In this document: positions 14,065 through 20,584 of the stretch, in pieces
Position numbering within the stretch: position 1 is the stretch's first letter
Layout: every line of letters begins with the position of its first letter
DNA from: an archaeon
Lineage (GTDB): Archaea; Iainarchaeota; Iainarchaeia; Iainarchaeales; Iainarchaeaceae
Direction of reading: 5' to 3'
Length of the DNA stretch: 21,840 nt
Assembly (NCBI GenBank): GCA_005239615.1
Contig: SBBR01000094.1
Coordinates: 1-21,840, forward strand
Made by a program: the position numbers and the translations under genes
Notes under the pieces: model-generated
Seen by the model: only the letters and a program-made list of their open reading frames with translations
The model's database searches: none
Told to the model about the DNA's origin: nothing

Positions 14065-14469
14065 ATGGCTAAACCAGGACAGACAAAGCTGAAATTTGAG
14101 CCTGGCAGGAAACTCGATTATGGCTACCGGACATGCCTCTCATGCCATGTAAAAACCTCGGCGAGACATTTACCAAGTGGCTTCAGACTGGCTCACAAAC
14201 CAAACTGCAAGATGGAATGGAGTGCGCCTGGCGGTGGTTTCATGTATACATTCGACCCAAGAGTGGCGATAGAGATCCTGTATGGCAACATCTTTACAGT
14301 GGTGCCAAAAAATCTGACATCGGGACGTCTGAAGGAGCTCTTGCCGAAAAAAACTTTTGCCAGATTGTTGATGCAGGCAATTCGTCGGCGTGCCTGGTCT
14401 TTCATTGACTTGAGTTTCAGTCAGAGCAGCGTTCGTCGCCAGCGTGTAGGGATTCGCCGCAGGCCATGA
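14065..14469 (+). CDS. Possible zinc-binding hypothetical protein, 134 aa
   Basis: No family is recognised. From the ATG at 14065 the product begins MAKPGQTKLKFEPG and holds a C-x2-C-x16-H-x3-C arrangement (C24, C27, H44, C48, with H28 and H35 also available) that could bind one zinc ion. A mixed region follows (GGGFMYTFDPRVAIEILYG), then a strongly basic C-terminus (SVRRQRVGIRRRP). Codon choice differs from the neighbours: late arginines are mostly CGT/CGG/CGC rather than AGG, and A/T third positions are commoner. This suggests an accessory or acquired gene. It sits between coaE and coaD, ending 22 bp before coaD. A long overlapping frame (14133-14408) exists, so a hidden frameshift cannot be excluded. 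Confidence 0.5.
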   Translation: MAKPGQTKLKFEPGRKLDYGYRTCLSCHVKTSARHLPSGFRLAHKPNCKMEWSAPGGGFMYTFDPRVAIEILYGNIFTVVPKNLTSGRLKELLPKKTFARLLMQAIRRRAWSFIDLSFSQSSVRRQRVGIRRRP

Positions 14470-14478
14470 ACAGCAACT

Positions 14479-14487
14479 GGTGGTGGT
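14479..14487 (+). promoter_or_regulatory. Ribosome-binding site choosing the coaD start
   Basis: GGTGGTGG ends a few bases before the ATG at 14492. It supports that start rather than the GTG at 14480, which lies inside the site. Confidence 0.45.
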
Positions 14488-14491
14488 TCGC

Positions 14492-14965
14492 ATGAAAACC
14501 GTTTACCCCGGCACATTCGACCCGATAACGAACGGCCACCTTGACGTGATAAGGCGCGGCGTGAGGCTCTTCGGCTCGCTCACTGTCGCTGTAGCGGACA
14601 GCTCGCGGAAAAATCCCCTTTTTTCTGCCGATGAGCGTCTCCGGATGGTCAAGGCATCGGTCAGGGGTATGAGGGGTGTGAGGGTGAAAAAGTTTGACTC
14701 ACTACTAGTGGATTTTCTGCGAAAGGAAAAGGCGAATGTTGTGTTGCGCGGCCTGCGTGAGACTAGTGATTTCCCGAGCGAGTTCCAGCAGGCTGTGACA
14801 AACAGGCTTCTCGGGAAGGACATTGAGACGGTCTTCGTGATGACTTCACCCGACAACTTCTACGTCACTTCCAGCCTCGTAAAGGAAATAGCCAGCTTGG
14901 GAGGGGATGTGTCGGACTTCGTGCCAAAACCCGTAACGAGGAAGATGCGGTCGATTTTTCGTTGA
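14492..14965 (+). CDS. coaD: Phosphopantetheine adenylyltransferase, bacterial type
   Basis: This enzyme joins ATP and 4'-phosphopantetheine to give dephospho-CoA and pyrophosphate, the step before CoaE. The protein is a 157-residue nucleotidyltransferase matching bacterial CoaD throughout: MKTVYPGTFDPITNGHLDVI with the TNGH form of the HxGH motif (His16), VVLRGLRETSDFPSEFQQA for substrate binding, LLGKDIETVFVM, VTSSLVKEIASLGGDVSDFV for the ATP-binding signature, and FVPKPV at the end. Archaea normally carry a different enzyme for this step, only distantly related. The start at 14492 matches the family N-terminus and follows GGTGGT. It forms, with coaE, a near-neighbour pair for the two last steps of CoA synthesis. 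Confidence 0.95.
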   Translation: MKTVYPGTFDPITNGHLDVIRRGVRLFGSLTVAVADSSRKNPLFSADERLRMVKASVRGMRGVRVKKFDSLLVDFLRKEKANVVLRGLRETSDFPSEFQQAVTNRLLGKDIETVFVMTSPDNFYVTSSLVKEIASLGGDVSDFVPKPVTRKMRSIFR

Positions 14966-15034
14966 AAGGCAAACTTTCCTGCGCCATTTTCGGGCGTGCC
15001 CTGGATTTGCAGCCAAACCCAAAAACCAATCGCC

Positions 15035-15044
15035 TTTATATATT
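15035..15044 (+). promoter_or_regulatory. TATA box of the pilin gene
   Basis: TTTATATATT is the strongest TATA element in the window. It predicts transcription from about 15066 and so a leader near 38 nt, unlike the leaderless genes elsewhere. Confidence 0.7.
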
Positions 15045-15075
15045 AGAACCGCACTCCATATTACAGATTTTTTGA

Positions 15076-15090
15076 GGTGAAGACTTCACC
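15076..15090 (+). promoter_or_regulatory. Palindrome in the pilin leader
   Basis: GGTGAAG-A-CTTCACC is a perfect 7+1+7 inverted repeat between the predicted transcript start and the ribosome-binding site. It could be a protein operator, or a small RNA hairpin (GGTGA/TCACC) close to the AGGAGGT at 15094-15100. Confidence 0.5.
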
Positions 15091-15103
15091 AACAGGAGGT
15101 TGT

Positions 15104-15553
15104 ATGATGTTCTTGAAGAGCAGAAAGGGCCAATCGGCTCTCGAATACCTGATGACATACGGCTGGGCGGTGATTGCGATTCTCGTCGTGATAGGCCTTC
15201 TTTACTGGCTTACCTCGCAGCAGGCATCCTCGCAGGCGCAGTGCGGAACCGGTTTCCCAAACCTACCGATAACGTCGAATAGCATAACCACAACAGGCCT
15301 TCAGGTCGAGCTGACGAACGGCACGGGCAAGTCGCTGACCAATGTGATCGTAAGCGGCAAGTTCACGGAGGGTGCCACAGTGCAGTTCGCGAAATCAAGT
15401 TCTGCGTCCATTGCACAGGGTGCAAAGGCTAACTTCACCGTCAACCCGGCAAATGCACTGACGGCGGGCGACGTGACTATCGACCTGAATGTGTCATACA
15501 ACGACGGCACTTTCTCCCAGGTCGGTACGAGCAAGTGCACAGCAAGGATATAA
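15104..15553 (+). CDS. Type IV pilin-like protein with class III signal peptide, 149 aa
   Basis: The N-terminus MMFLKSRKG is a short basic leader; RKG-QSALEY is the archaeal class III signal with predicted cleavage after Gly9, leaving Q+1 and E+5 as in pilins and archaellins. The hydrophobic helix MTYGWAVIAILVVIGLLYWL follows and would form the filament core. The exposed domain is Thr/Ser/Asn-rich beta structure (TGLQVELTNGTGKSLTNVIV) with one Cys near each end (AQCGTG and SKCTAR), which could form a disulfide. The start is set by AGGAGGT five bases upstream, the best ribosome-binding site in the window, and a strong TATA box. It is transcribed alone, near but opposite to the pilus-assembly operon. 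High expression is likely. Confidence 0.9.
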   Translation: MMFLKSRKGQSALEYLMTYGWAVIAILVVIGLLYWLTSQQASSQAQCGTGFPNLPITSNSITTTGLQVELTNGTGKSLTNVIVSGKFTEGATVQFAKSSSASIAQGAKANFTVNPANALTAGDVTIDLNVSYNDGTFSQVGTSKCTARI

Positions 15554-15598
15554 TTCCTTGGCGATGAAAACCAAATTAAGTTAGTTTAGGTTTAGGCT

Positions 15599-15646
15599 GG
15601 TTGCGGCAGAACCGCAATCGCCTCCCTATTTTTTTCTTTTTTTTTA
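15599..15646 (+). terminator. Pilin terminator
   Basis: TTGCGG-cagaa-CCGCAA (15601-15617) forms a 6-bp stem, followed by a long T-rich tract (TTTTTTTC plus ten T) at about 15629-15646. The remaining bases to 15814 hold no supportable gene. Confidence 0.7.
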
Positions 15647-15814
15647 TCACTTCGCCAAAACTCATTATCACTCCCACACTAAAGGTACCCGCCACAGGGT
15701 CGACCACTGTCCTAGTGTATCATGGCTGGGTTTACATACCGGTGGGCAGGCTGGGTAACGGGACGATGGGATGTTTTTTTTGATGTTGGGTAATGTTATG
15801 GAATATTTCGACTC

Positions 15815-16807
15815 TCACTTCGCGAGGCCAACAAACACCCCGCCCAGAGCCGACTTCACGGTGAAGTAAACGAGCAGCGCGGCCACTGTCACTGGCACCA
15901 CATACCTGAGGCCGGCGCTCTCCTTGCCTGAGTTTATTATGCCAATGGCTAGCGAGGCGAAGAAGGAGCTTGCGACGATGGTGGCAACCGAGAATAGCAA
16001 GATGAAGTCAGCCGTTGGGAGGTTTCTCTCCCCAGTAGCGAAGGAGCTGACAAACCCTCCCCCTGCACCAGAGATAGCGGCTGTCGAAATTTTCGGCGCG
16101 GTGGAAACCTGGTTGGAAACGAGCTGAACTATGTTCGCGCTCACGCCAAAGAGGAGGGGCGAGCCAAATATTGACGCGAAGAGGATGAGGAGAATGTAAA
16201 TCCAAATGTTAGCCTTTATCTCCTCCTGCACCGCCTGCTCGCTCTTGAGGTCCTCAGAGAGCCGGAAGAGGAGGTCTGAAATCTGGCCGCCGCTCTTAAT
16301 GCCCTCGGAAATCAGCCAGATTGTCTTCTCGAGCACCTGCGAGTTTATCCTCTCGCTTATTCCCACAAGCGCAACCTCGACCTTTTCCCCGGAGGAGATG
16401 CGCTTGCTCGCGTTCCTCAGCTCAATTTGCAGTGGCCCGAACTCAGGCCTGCCAGCCACGAAAAGTGCCTTCTCAGTTGTGAGACCGCTCTTCATGTTGG
16501 ACGCCACCAGCTGCAGCGCATCAGGAAGCACAAACTCCACAAACTTGCCCCGTGATTCCGAGCCAAGCTTGAGGGTGAAATACGTGACGAAGACAAAACC
16601 AAACGAGGTTGCCACAAAGGCAATTACGGAGTGTATGCCAAGCAGCGGCCACGCCAGCAGCGCGACAGCCACCCCCAAGGATGCGCCGAATGCGAGCAGG
16701 AACCCTGCGAATCTCTTCTCCCCGATGCCTATGTTGTTGCACCTGAGCTGCCTCTTCAGCTCCTCAAGAGCCCCGGATGGCACGAATGCCGCGAACCCCT
16801 CGTACAT
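15815..16807 (-). CDS. T2SF-domain (TadC-like) pilus platform protein, 330 aa
   Basis: A polytopic membrane protein of the type II secretion F family, the platform on which the ATPase acts to insert pilins. There are two N-terminal membrane helices (FAGFLLAFGASLGVAVALLA and VIAFVATSFGFVFVTYF), then the cytoplasmic T2SF helical domain (about residues 90-200: LPDALQLVASNMKSGLTTEKAL, ending in SEGIKSGGQISDLLFRLSE), then further membrane helices (IWIYILLILFASIFGSPLL, FILLFSVATIVASSFFASLA, YVVPVTVAALLVYF). It is the last gene of the minus-strand pilus operon and pairs with the T2SF protein at 16963-17907. A small ORF fills the gap between them. Confidence 0.9.
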   Translation of the reverse strand: MYEGFAAFVPSGALEELKRQLRCNNIGIGEKRFAGFLLAFGASLGVAVALLAWPLLGIHSVIAFVATSFGFVFVTYFTLKLGSESRGKFVEFVLPDALQLVASNMKSGLTTEKALFVAGRPEFGPLQIELRNASKRISSGEKVEVALVGISERINSQVLEKTIWLISEGIKSGGQISDLLFRLSEDLKSEQAVQEEIKANIWIYILLILFASIFGSPLLFGVSANIVQLVSNQVSTAPKISTAAISGAGGGFVSSFATGERNLPTADFILLFSVATIVASSFFASLAIGIINSGKESAGLRYVVPVTVAALLVYFTVKSALGGVFVGLAK

Positions 16808-16810
16808 GCT

Positions 16811-16966
16811 TCACAAACCCCCGCCAATATTCAGAAAAAATTCCTCTGCCCATGTCCGTCCCACACGACGGCTCAGGCCATTCATCGTCGCGGCGTCATG
16901 GTGGGGCGTGCGGCTAACGGTAAGGTATTGGTTTCTTTGTGGCGTGATTGCCGTTGTCATCTTCAT
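16811..16966 (-). CDS. Possible 51-aa protein inside the pilus operon
   Basis: The ATG at 16966 overlaps the TGA stop of the preceding T2SF gene (ATGA), and its own TGA (16811-16813) lies three bases before the ATG of the next T2SF gene. The ORF therefore fills the 155-bp gap exactly, as a translationally coupled gene would. The product begins MKMTTAITPQRNQYL, is basic and hydrophilic, and ends WAEEFFLNIGGGL. It has no signal peptide, membrane helix or known motif, and there is no independent ribosome-binding site. It could be a small accessory of the pilus platform or a chance frame. The fit of both ends is the main argument for it. Confidence 0.4.
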   Translation of the reverse strand: MKMTTAITPQRNQYLTVSRTPHHDAATMNGLSRRVGRTWAEEFFLNIGGGL

Positions 16967-17907
16967 TCACCCATGAGGCTCGGCCTCGAGTTCTTTATTA
17001 TGCCTATGAACATGAACTGCCCAACCATTATGAGCATGAACATCCCCCAGAAAACCGTGTCAGTTATCTTCACCTGTGGGAATATGGAGAGTATTATTAG
17101 GAGCGTCAGCCCGAGCCCAGGGAAAATCGCGCCCAGCATCATGTACATCAGGGAAAGCATCTTGAGTGAGTTGCCGTACCTCTTTATCTGGTTCAGCTTC
17201 TCATTGGAAAGCGTCTCCACCAGCGACTCCATGACCTGGCTGACATCAGAGCCTGCCTTGAGGCCGTTCACGAGCTGCCATATAGCCCTCCTGAAGTGCA
17301 GCGAAGGGTTGTTCTCGGCAATCTCCTCCAGTGCATCGTTTTGGTATGTGCCTGTGTCAATCCTCTTCACTGCCTTCCTGAACTCCACGCTCACCTGTCC
17401 GTTGTTCCCGTTAGCCACGCTGTTGATTGCATCGAAGAGCGTGACCCCGGAGCGTATCTGTATGAGCATGGTGCGGAGCGCGAACACAATGTTCCTCTCA
17501 AGGTCGCGCACCTTCCTCTTAAGGACAATTCTAGGGTACATCAGGATGCGCATTCCAGTCATGGCTGCGAACAGGAATCCAAAGCCAACGGAAATCGCGA
17601 GGCTGGCTGTGGTGTCTATGTATGCAATCCGCTTCGCGTTGACCGCAGCTACGAAAAGCGCTGCCAGCAGGGCGCCACCGAGGAAGAATGTCGTGGAGGT
17701 CACAAATAGCGCCGCGCAGAAAAGCTCCTTCTGCACATGAATGTCTGCCTGCTTCAGCTCATTGCCGATGCCGGGCATCATCTTTGCGATTGCCCCGCCG
17801 ATTCCCCTGAAGCGGTAGCACATATCCGTCATGAACTTCCTTGGCAGGGGGCTGCCTGGAATGTCCACCGTGGCCCTCAGTTCAATCGCCTGCTTCATGC
17901 CCTTCAT
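16963..17907 (-). CDS. T2SF-domain (TadC-like) pilus platform protein, 314 aa
   Basis: The second type II secretion F-domain membrane protein of the operon. After about 60 soluble residues come two membrane helices (LFCAALFVTSTTFFLGGALL and SLAISVGFGFLFAAMTGMRI), then the cytoplasmic T2SF domain (FALRTMLIQIRSGVTLFDAI through WQLVNGLKAGSDVSQVMESL), then C-terminal helices (YMMLGAIFPGLGLTLLIILS and GMFMLIMVGQFMFIGII). In archaellum and many archaeal pilus systems one FlaJ-type protein carries two such domains; here two separate proteins are encoded. It follows the ATPase gene by 42 bp without a promoter, and its stop overlaps the start of the small ORF at 16966. Confidence 0.9.
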   Translation of the reverse strand: MKGMKQAIELRATVDIPGSPLPRKFMTDMCYRFRGIGGAIAKMMPGIGNELKQADIHVQKELFCAALFVTSTTFFLGGALLAALFVAAVNAKRIAYIDTTASLAISVGFGFLFAAMTGMRILMYPRIVLKRKVRDLERNIVFALRTMLIQIRSGVTLFDAINSVANGNNGQVSVEFRKAVKRIDTGTYQNDALEEIAENNPSLHFRRAIWQLVNGLKAGSDVSQVMESLVETLSNEKLNQIKRYGNSLKMLSLMYMMLGAIFPGLGLTLLIILSIFPQVKITDTVFWGMFMLIMVGQFMFIGIIKNSRPSLMGE

Positions 17908-17949
17908 GCCCCAAAAACAACGCCACGGCCCAGAACAATGCGACGCCAG

Positions 17950-19455
17950 TCATATATCCGCCACCTTCCTATTCTTCTGTACCGCACCTAACACCGAGTT
18001 CCTGTCGAGGTAGTACCCAGCCATCACCTTCCCGACCTCATGGACGTTGTGGATGTCGTTCTTCATGAGCCATTCCAGCACTGCCTTCTTCTCCACGAGG
18101 TCCTTATGTATCTCATCGTAAGTGAGGCCGGTGTGCAGCGCCAGCTCGTCGAGCAGCCTGATGCTCTCGGAGTACTTTGAGATGTTGTCCCCTGCAGCCC
18201 TCCACCTGAACAGAGTGTTCGCCTTCAGGGTTTCCGTGTTGCCGCGCTTCTCCGGCACGAACTCCGCTACCTCGAGCACGCGCCTCACACCGAGCCTCCT
18301 GTTCCTGAACATAACCACATTAAGGTGAACCGCCTCGAGCTGTGATTCCGGGATTGACATTGGTGGGTTCACGAGCCTTCTTATCGTCTCATCCGCGGTA
18401 TTCGCGTGGAATGTTGTATAGACGCTGTGGCCTGTGTGCATGGCCTCGAACATGACCTCTGCCTCGCTCTGCCTCCTCGTCTCCCCGACGATTATCCTGT
18501 CCGGCCTCTGCCTCAGCGAGTTCACAAGAAGGTCAAGGAGTGTAACCCCTCCCTTGCCTTCCGCGTTCGGCTCGCGCGTCGTCATCGGAACCCAATGGAG
18601 GTACTCGGGGAGAACAAGCTCGCGGGTATCTTCCAATGTAATGACCCTGTGGTTAGGCTGTATGAACGGGAGGCAGACATTGACCATGCTAGTTTTTCCG
18701 CTCGCGGTACCCCCTGAAAGTATCATGTTCATTTCATATTGAATGCAAATCCATATCAATGCCATGACCTCACTAGTGGCTGTCTTGTTCCGTATGAAGT
18801 CGGTGACTGTCCACGGGTCGCGCCTGAACCTCCTGATTGTAAGGGTGTTGCCCTTCCCGCTGATTGGGAAGAGCGTCGCGTTTGCCCTGTCGCCTGTCAT
18901 GAGGTGCGTGTCGAGCAGCGGGCTGAGTATGGTTATCTGCTTGTCGCTCCTCCTCGCGATTATGTTCGCGTAGTTCTGCACCTGCTCCTCGCTCTCGAAC
19001 CACACGTTGGTCTTCAGCCAGCCGTACTCCTTATGGTAGACCCAAGCAGGTTCCTTGGCGTTGTTAACCACAACCTCCTCAAGGTCCCCGTCGGCGAGTA
19101 GCATGTCTATCTTGCCGATGCCCAGCATGTCGGTGAGCAGAACCATGAGCAGCGAGTTCTGGGTAGTGCTGTCGAGCTGCGGCAGTTCCTTCCTGAGGAG
19201 TGCCACTGCCTTCTCTCTGAACTCCTTCTTCAGGCCCTCCACAGCCTTCGGGTCGAGCATCTTCTCAGCCTTGATGCTCGGATCGAGTATTATAGCGTGC
19301 TTGAGGTTCTCCATCAGCGCCTTCGTCCCCTCGCCGAACTCCGGCACCTCGAGGATGTAGCTCCTCACGAACTCACCCTGTCTGTAGGCGATTTTCACGT
19401 CGAGCCAGGCGCCATCGCTTTCGACCCTGTATTCCTTGAGGACTTCGTCGCGCAA
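17950..19455 (-). CDS. Type II/IV secretion ATPase (TadA/VirB11 family), 501 aa
   Basis: A cytoplasmic hexameric ATPase that would power pilus assembly. The N-terminal half is a sensor domain with VVVNNAKEPAWVYHKEYGW. The catalytic half carries Walker A GGTASGKT (248-255), the Asp box VITLEDTRELVLPE, the Walker-B region RIIVGETR and the His box GHSVYTTFHANTADE. The C-terminal 110 residues are an added helical domain. No ATG fits; TTG at 19455 is preferred because GGGGTGA, which contains the stop of the upstream winged-helix gene, lies seven bases before it. A TTG at 19488 is an alternative that would overlap the upstream gene by 26 bp. The layout implies translational coupling. Confidence 0.93.
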   Translation of the reverse strand: MRDEVLKEYRVESDGAWLDVKIAYRQGEFVRSYILEVPEFGEGTKALMENLKHAIILDPSIKAEKMLDPKAVEGLKKEFREKAVALLRKELPQLDSTTQNSLLMVLLTDMLGIGKIDMLLADGDLEEVVVNNAKEPAWVYHKEYGWLKTNVWFESEEQVQNYANIIARRSDKQITILSPLLDTHLMTGDRANATLFPISGKGNTLTIRRFRRDPWTVTDFIRNKTATSEVMALIWICIQYEMNMILSGGTASGKTSMVNVCLPFIQPNHRVITLEDTRELVLPEYLHWVPMTTREPNAEGKGGVTLLDLLVNSLRQRPDRIIVGETRRQSEAEVMFEAMHTGHSVYTTFHANTADETIRRLVNPPMSIPESQLEAVHLNVVMFRNRRLGVRRVLEVAEFVPEKRGNTETLKANTLFRWRAAGDNISKYSESIRLLDELALHTGLTYDEIHKDLVEKKAVLEWLMKNDIHNVHEVGKVMAGYYLDRNSVLGAVQKNRKVADI

Positions 19456-19462
19456 AGCACAT

Positions 19463-20296
19463 TCACCCCGGCCAAACCTTTTCTGCAACCTTCTCTTTTT
19501 CTTTTGTCTTGGCCTTCAGTTGTGCCTTTGTCGCTTCTGGCGCAAAGCCAATCTTTTGGGCATATGGACGACCAAAGGGGGGGTAAAATATTTCTATCTG
19601 CCTTTCATCCCTGAGTATGCCGCAGCACTCATCCACCTTGTTCATCGGAATGCCAAGTTCCCCGGAAATTTCCGCGTAGCCAGCCCTGCCCTTTTCCCTT
19701 ATGTAGTCCAGCACCCTGTCAAAGTCCGTGACAAGCCTCAGCATCCCTGCCTCGTGCGCAATCGCCGACACCTCCTCAGTGTCCTTTTCCCTTGCTTTCT
19801 CCCTCTCCTCAGCATCCCTTTTCGCCCCAGCATCCTCGGTGCCCATGATTTTCTCGAGCAGTCCCCCACTGTTCCCTGCCTTTTCCGTCCCACTCCACGA
19901 AGCGGTTTCAGCCATCTTTGCGTTCACCTTCCTTTCCAGTTCCGTCGCCTGAGAGAGCCTCCAAGCGGACTCGAGTGCAGTTTTCGTGTGCACTTTCGAT
20001 ATCCTATCGAGGATGTCCTTTTCGGATATACCGTGCCTCTCAGCCAGGGCCGAGACCCTCTTCTCGACAGCGGCGAGCTTTTCGTGGTCAGCCTTTGCAG
20101 CCCCCGGCTTCACTGGCCGCCTTGCCTTTCCCGTACCCTCGACAGAGCTTTTCAGGTCCTTCAGATTGCCCAACGGATTTTTCTGCTGCGCGCCTTTTTG
20201 GCCGTGCGGCGCTGGCCGCTCATCCTTTTCCGAGAGGAGATCAAGCCCGTGAAAAATCTTCCCTGCCTTCAGGAGAAAAGAGGAAAAGTGGTCCAT
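19463..20296 (-). CDS. Winged-helix protein heading the pilus operon, 277 aa
   Basis: A mostly hydrophilic protein with three parts. The first 85 residues are Lys/Pro/Gly-rich and probably disordered. A helical, charged middle follows (EKRVSALAERHGISEKDILD; AKRDAEEREKAREKD). Near the C-terminus is a winged helix: FDRVLDYIREKGRAGYAEIS, ELGIPMNKVDECCGILRDE, then the wing IEIFYPPFGRPYAQK. A Lys-rich tail ends the protein. Similar winged-helix proteins accompany archaeal pilus ATPase genes, where they may regulate transcription or act as cytoplasmic accessories; neither is proven here. ATG 20296 is preferred to the TTG at 20317, which would precede the predicted transcript start. Confidence 0.8.
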   Translation of the reverse strand: MDHFSSFLLKAGKIFHGLDLLSEKDERPAPHGQKGAQQKNPLGNLKDLKSSVEGTGKARRPVKPGAAKADHEKLAAVEKRVSALAERHGISEKDILDRISKVHTKTALESAWRLSQATELERKVNAKMAETASWSGTEKAGNSGGLLEKIMGTEDAGAKRDAEEREKAREKDTEEVSAIAHEAGMLRLVTDFDRVLDYIREKGRAGYAEISGELGIPMNKVDECCGILRDERQIEIFYPPFGRPYAQKIGFAPEATKAQLKAKTKEKEKVAEKVWPG

Positions 20297-20330
20297 ATCG
20301 GCGCACTGTAATGGCAACCAGTTTTCTCCT

Positions 20331-20336
20331 TTAATA
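20331..20336 (-). promoter_or_regulatory. TATA box of the pilus operon
   Basis: TATTAA within GTATTAAAGG on the minus strand predicts transcription from about 20307, eleven bases before the ATG at 20296. It would drive the whole operon down to 15815, since no other promoter is visible. Confidence 0.5.
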
Positions 20337-20343
20337 CATATTG

Positions 20344-20361
20344 TTTTGAGTGCACTCTAAA
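20344..20361. promoter_or_regulatory. Palindromic operator candidate
   Basis: A perfect 10-bp palindrome GAGTGCACTC (20348-20357) is extended, after one mismatch on each side, by TTT and AAA. It sits 8 bp upstream of the TATA box of the pilus operon, in the divergent region shared with the surface-protein gene. The rest of this gap, to about 20520, holds nothing I can call. Confidence 0.55.
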
Positions 20362-20524
20362 ACAGAAACCCGCACAGCCCGGTTGCCACTGTTTCGGTAA
20401 AATACAGTCACACGTGTCCCAGCCCTAGCCAAGGTGTGTGCGTCCTACCAACATTTTTTCCACAAAAAACAGCGCTGGTAGTTTAGTCACTTTCAAGTTG
20501 CAAAAATGGTACGATCATGGTGTC

Positions 20525-20533
20525 ATTTATAAA
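20525..20533 (+). promoter_or_regulatory. Candidate TATA box of the surface-protein gene
   Basis: ATTTATAAA predicts a start near 20555 and a 30-nt leader. A second element, CTTTTATTTT at 20560-20569, is 20 bp before the GTG and could give a leaderless transcript. Confidence 0.5.
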
Positions 20534-20584
20534 CATTTTGTGCCAATCTAAAGAACAAACTTTTATTTTTTTTTCAGCACCAAG

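Noticed and set aside
15601..15783. 60-codon ORF after the pilin gene
   Set aside because: It starts inside the terminator stem and translates the T-tract as a run of Phe; no protein features.
16631..17740. 369-codon plus-strand ORF opposite the T2SF genes
   Set aside because: It spans two conserved membrane-protein genes and their gap on the other strand; composition is typical of antisense translation.
19436..20311. 291-codon plus-strand ORF opposite the winged-helix gene
   Set aside because: It is a shadow of a Lys/Glu-rich gene, giving Phe/Leu/Pro/Arg-rich low-complexity sequence.
20466..20520. tRNA-like 5' segment (CTGGTAGTTTAGTC)
   Set aside because: No acceptor pairing, anticodon stem or GGTTCAAATC-type T-loop follows, so it is not a tRNA gene.
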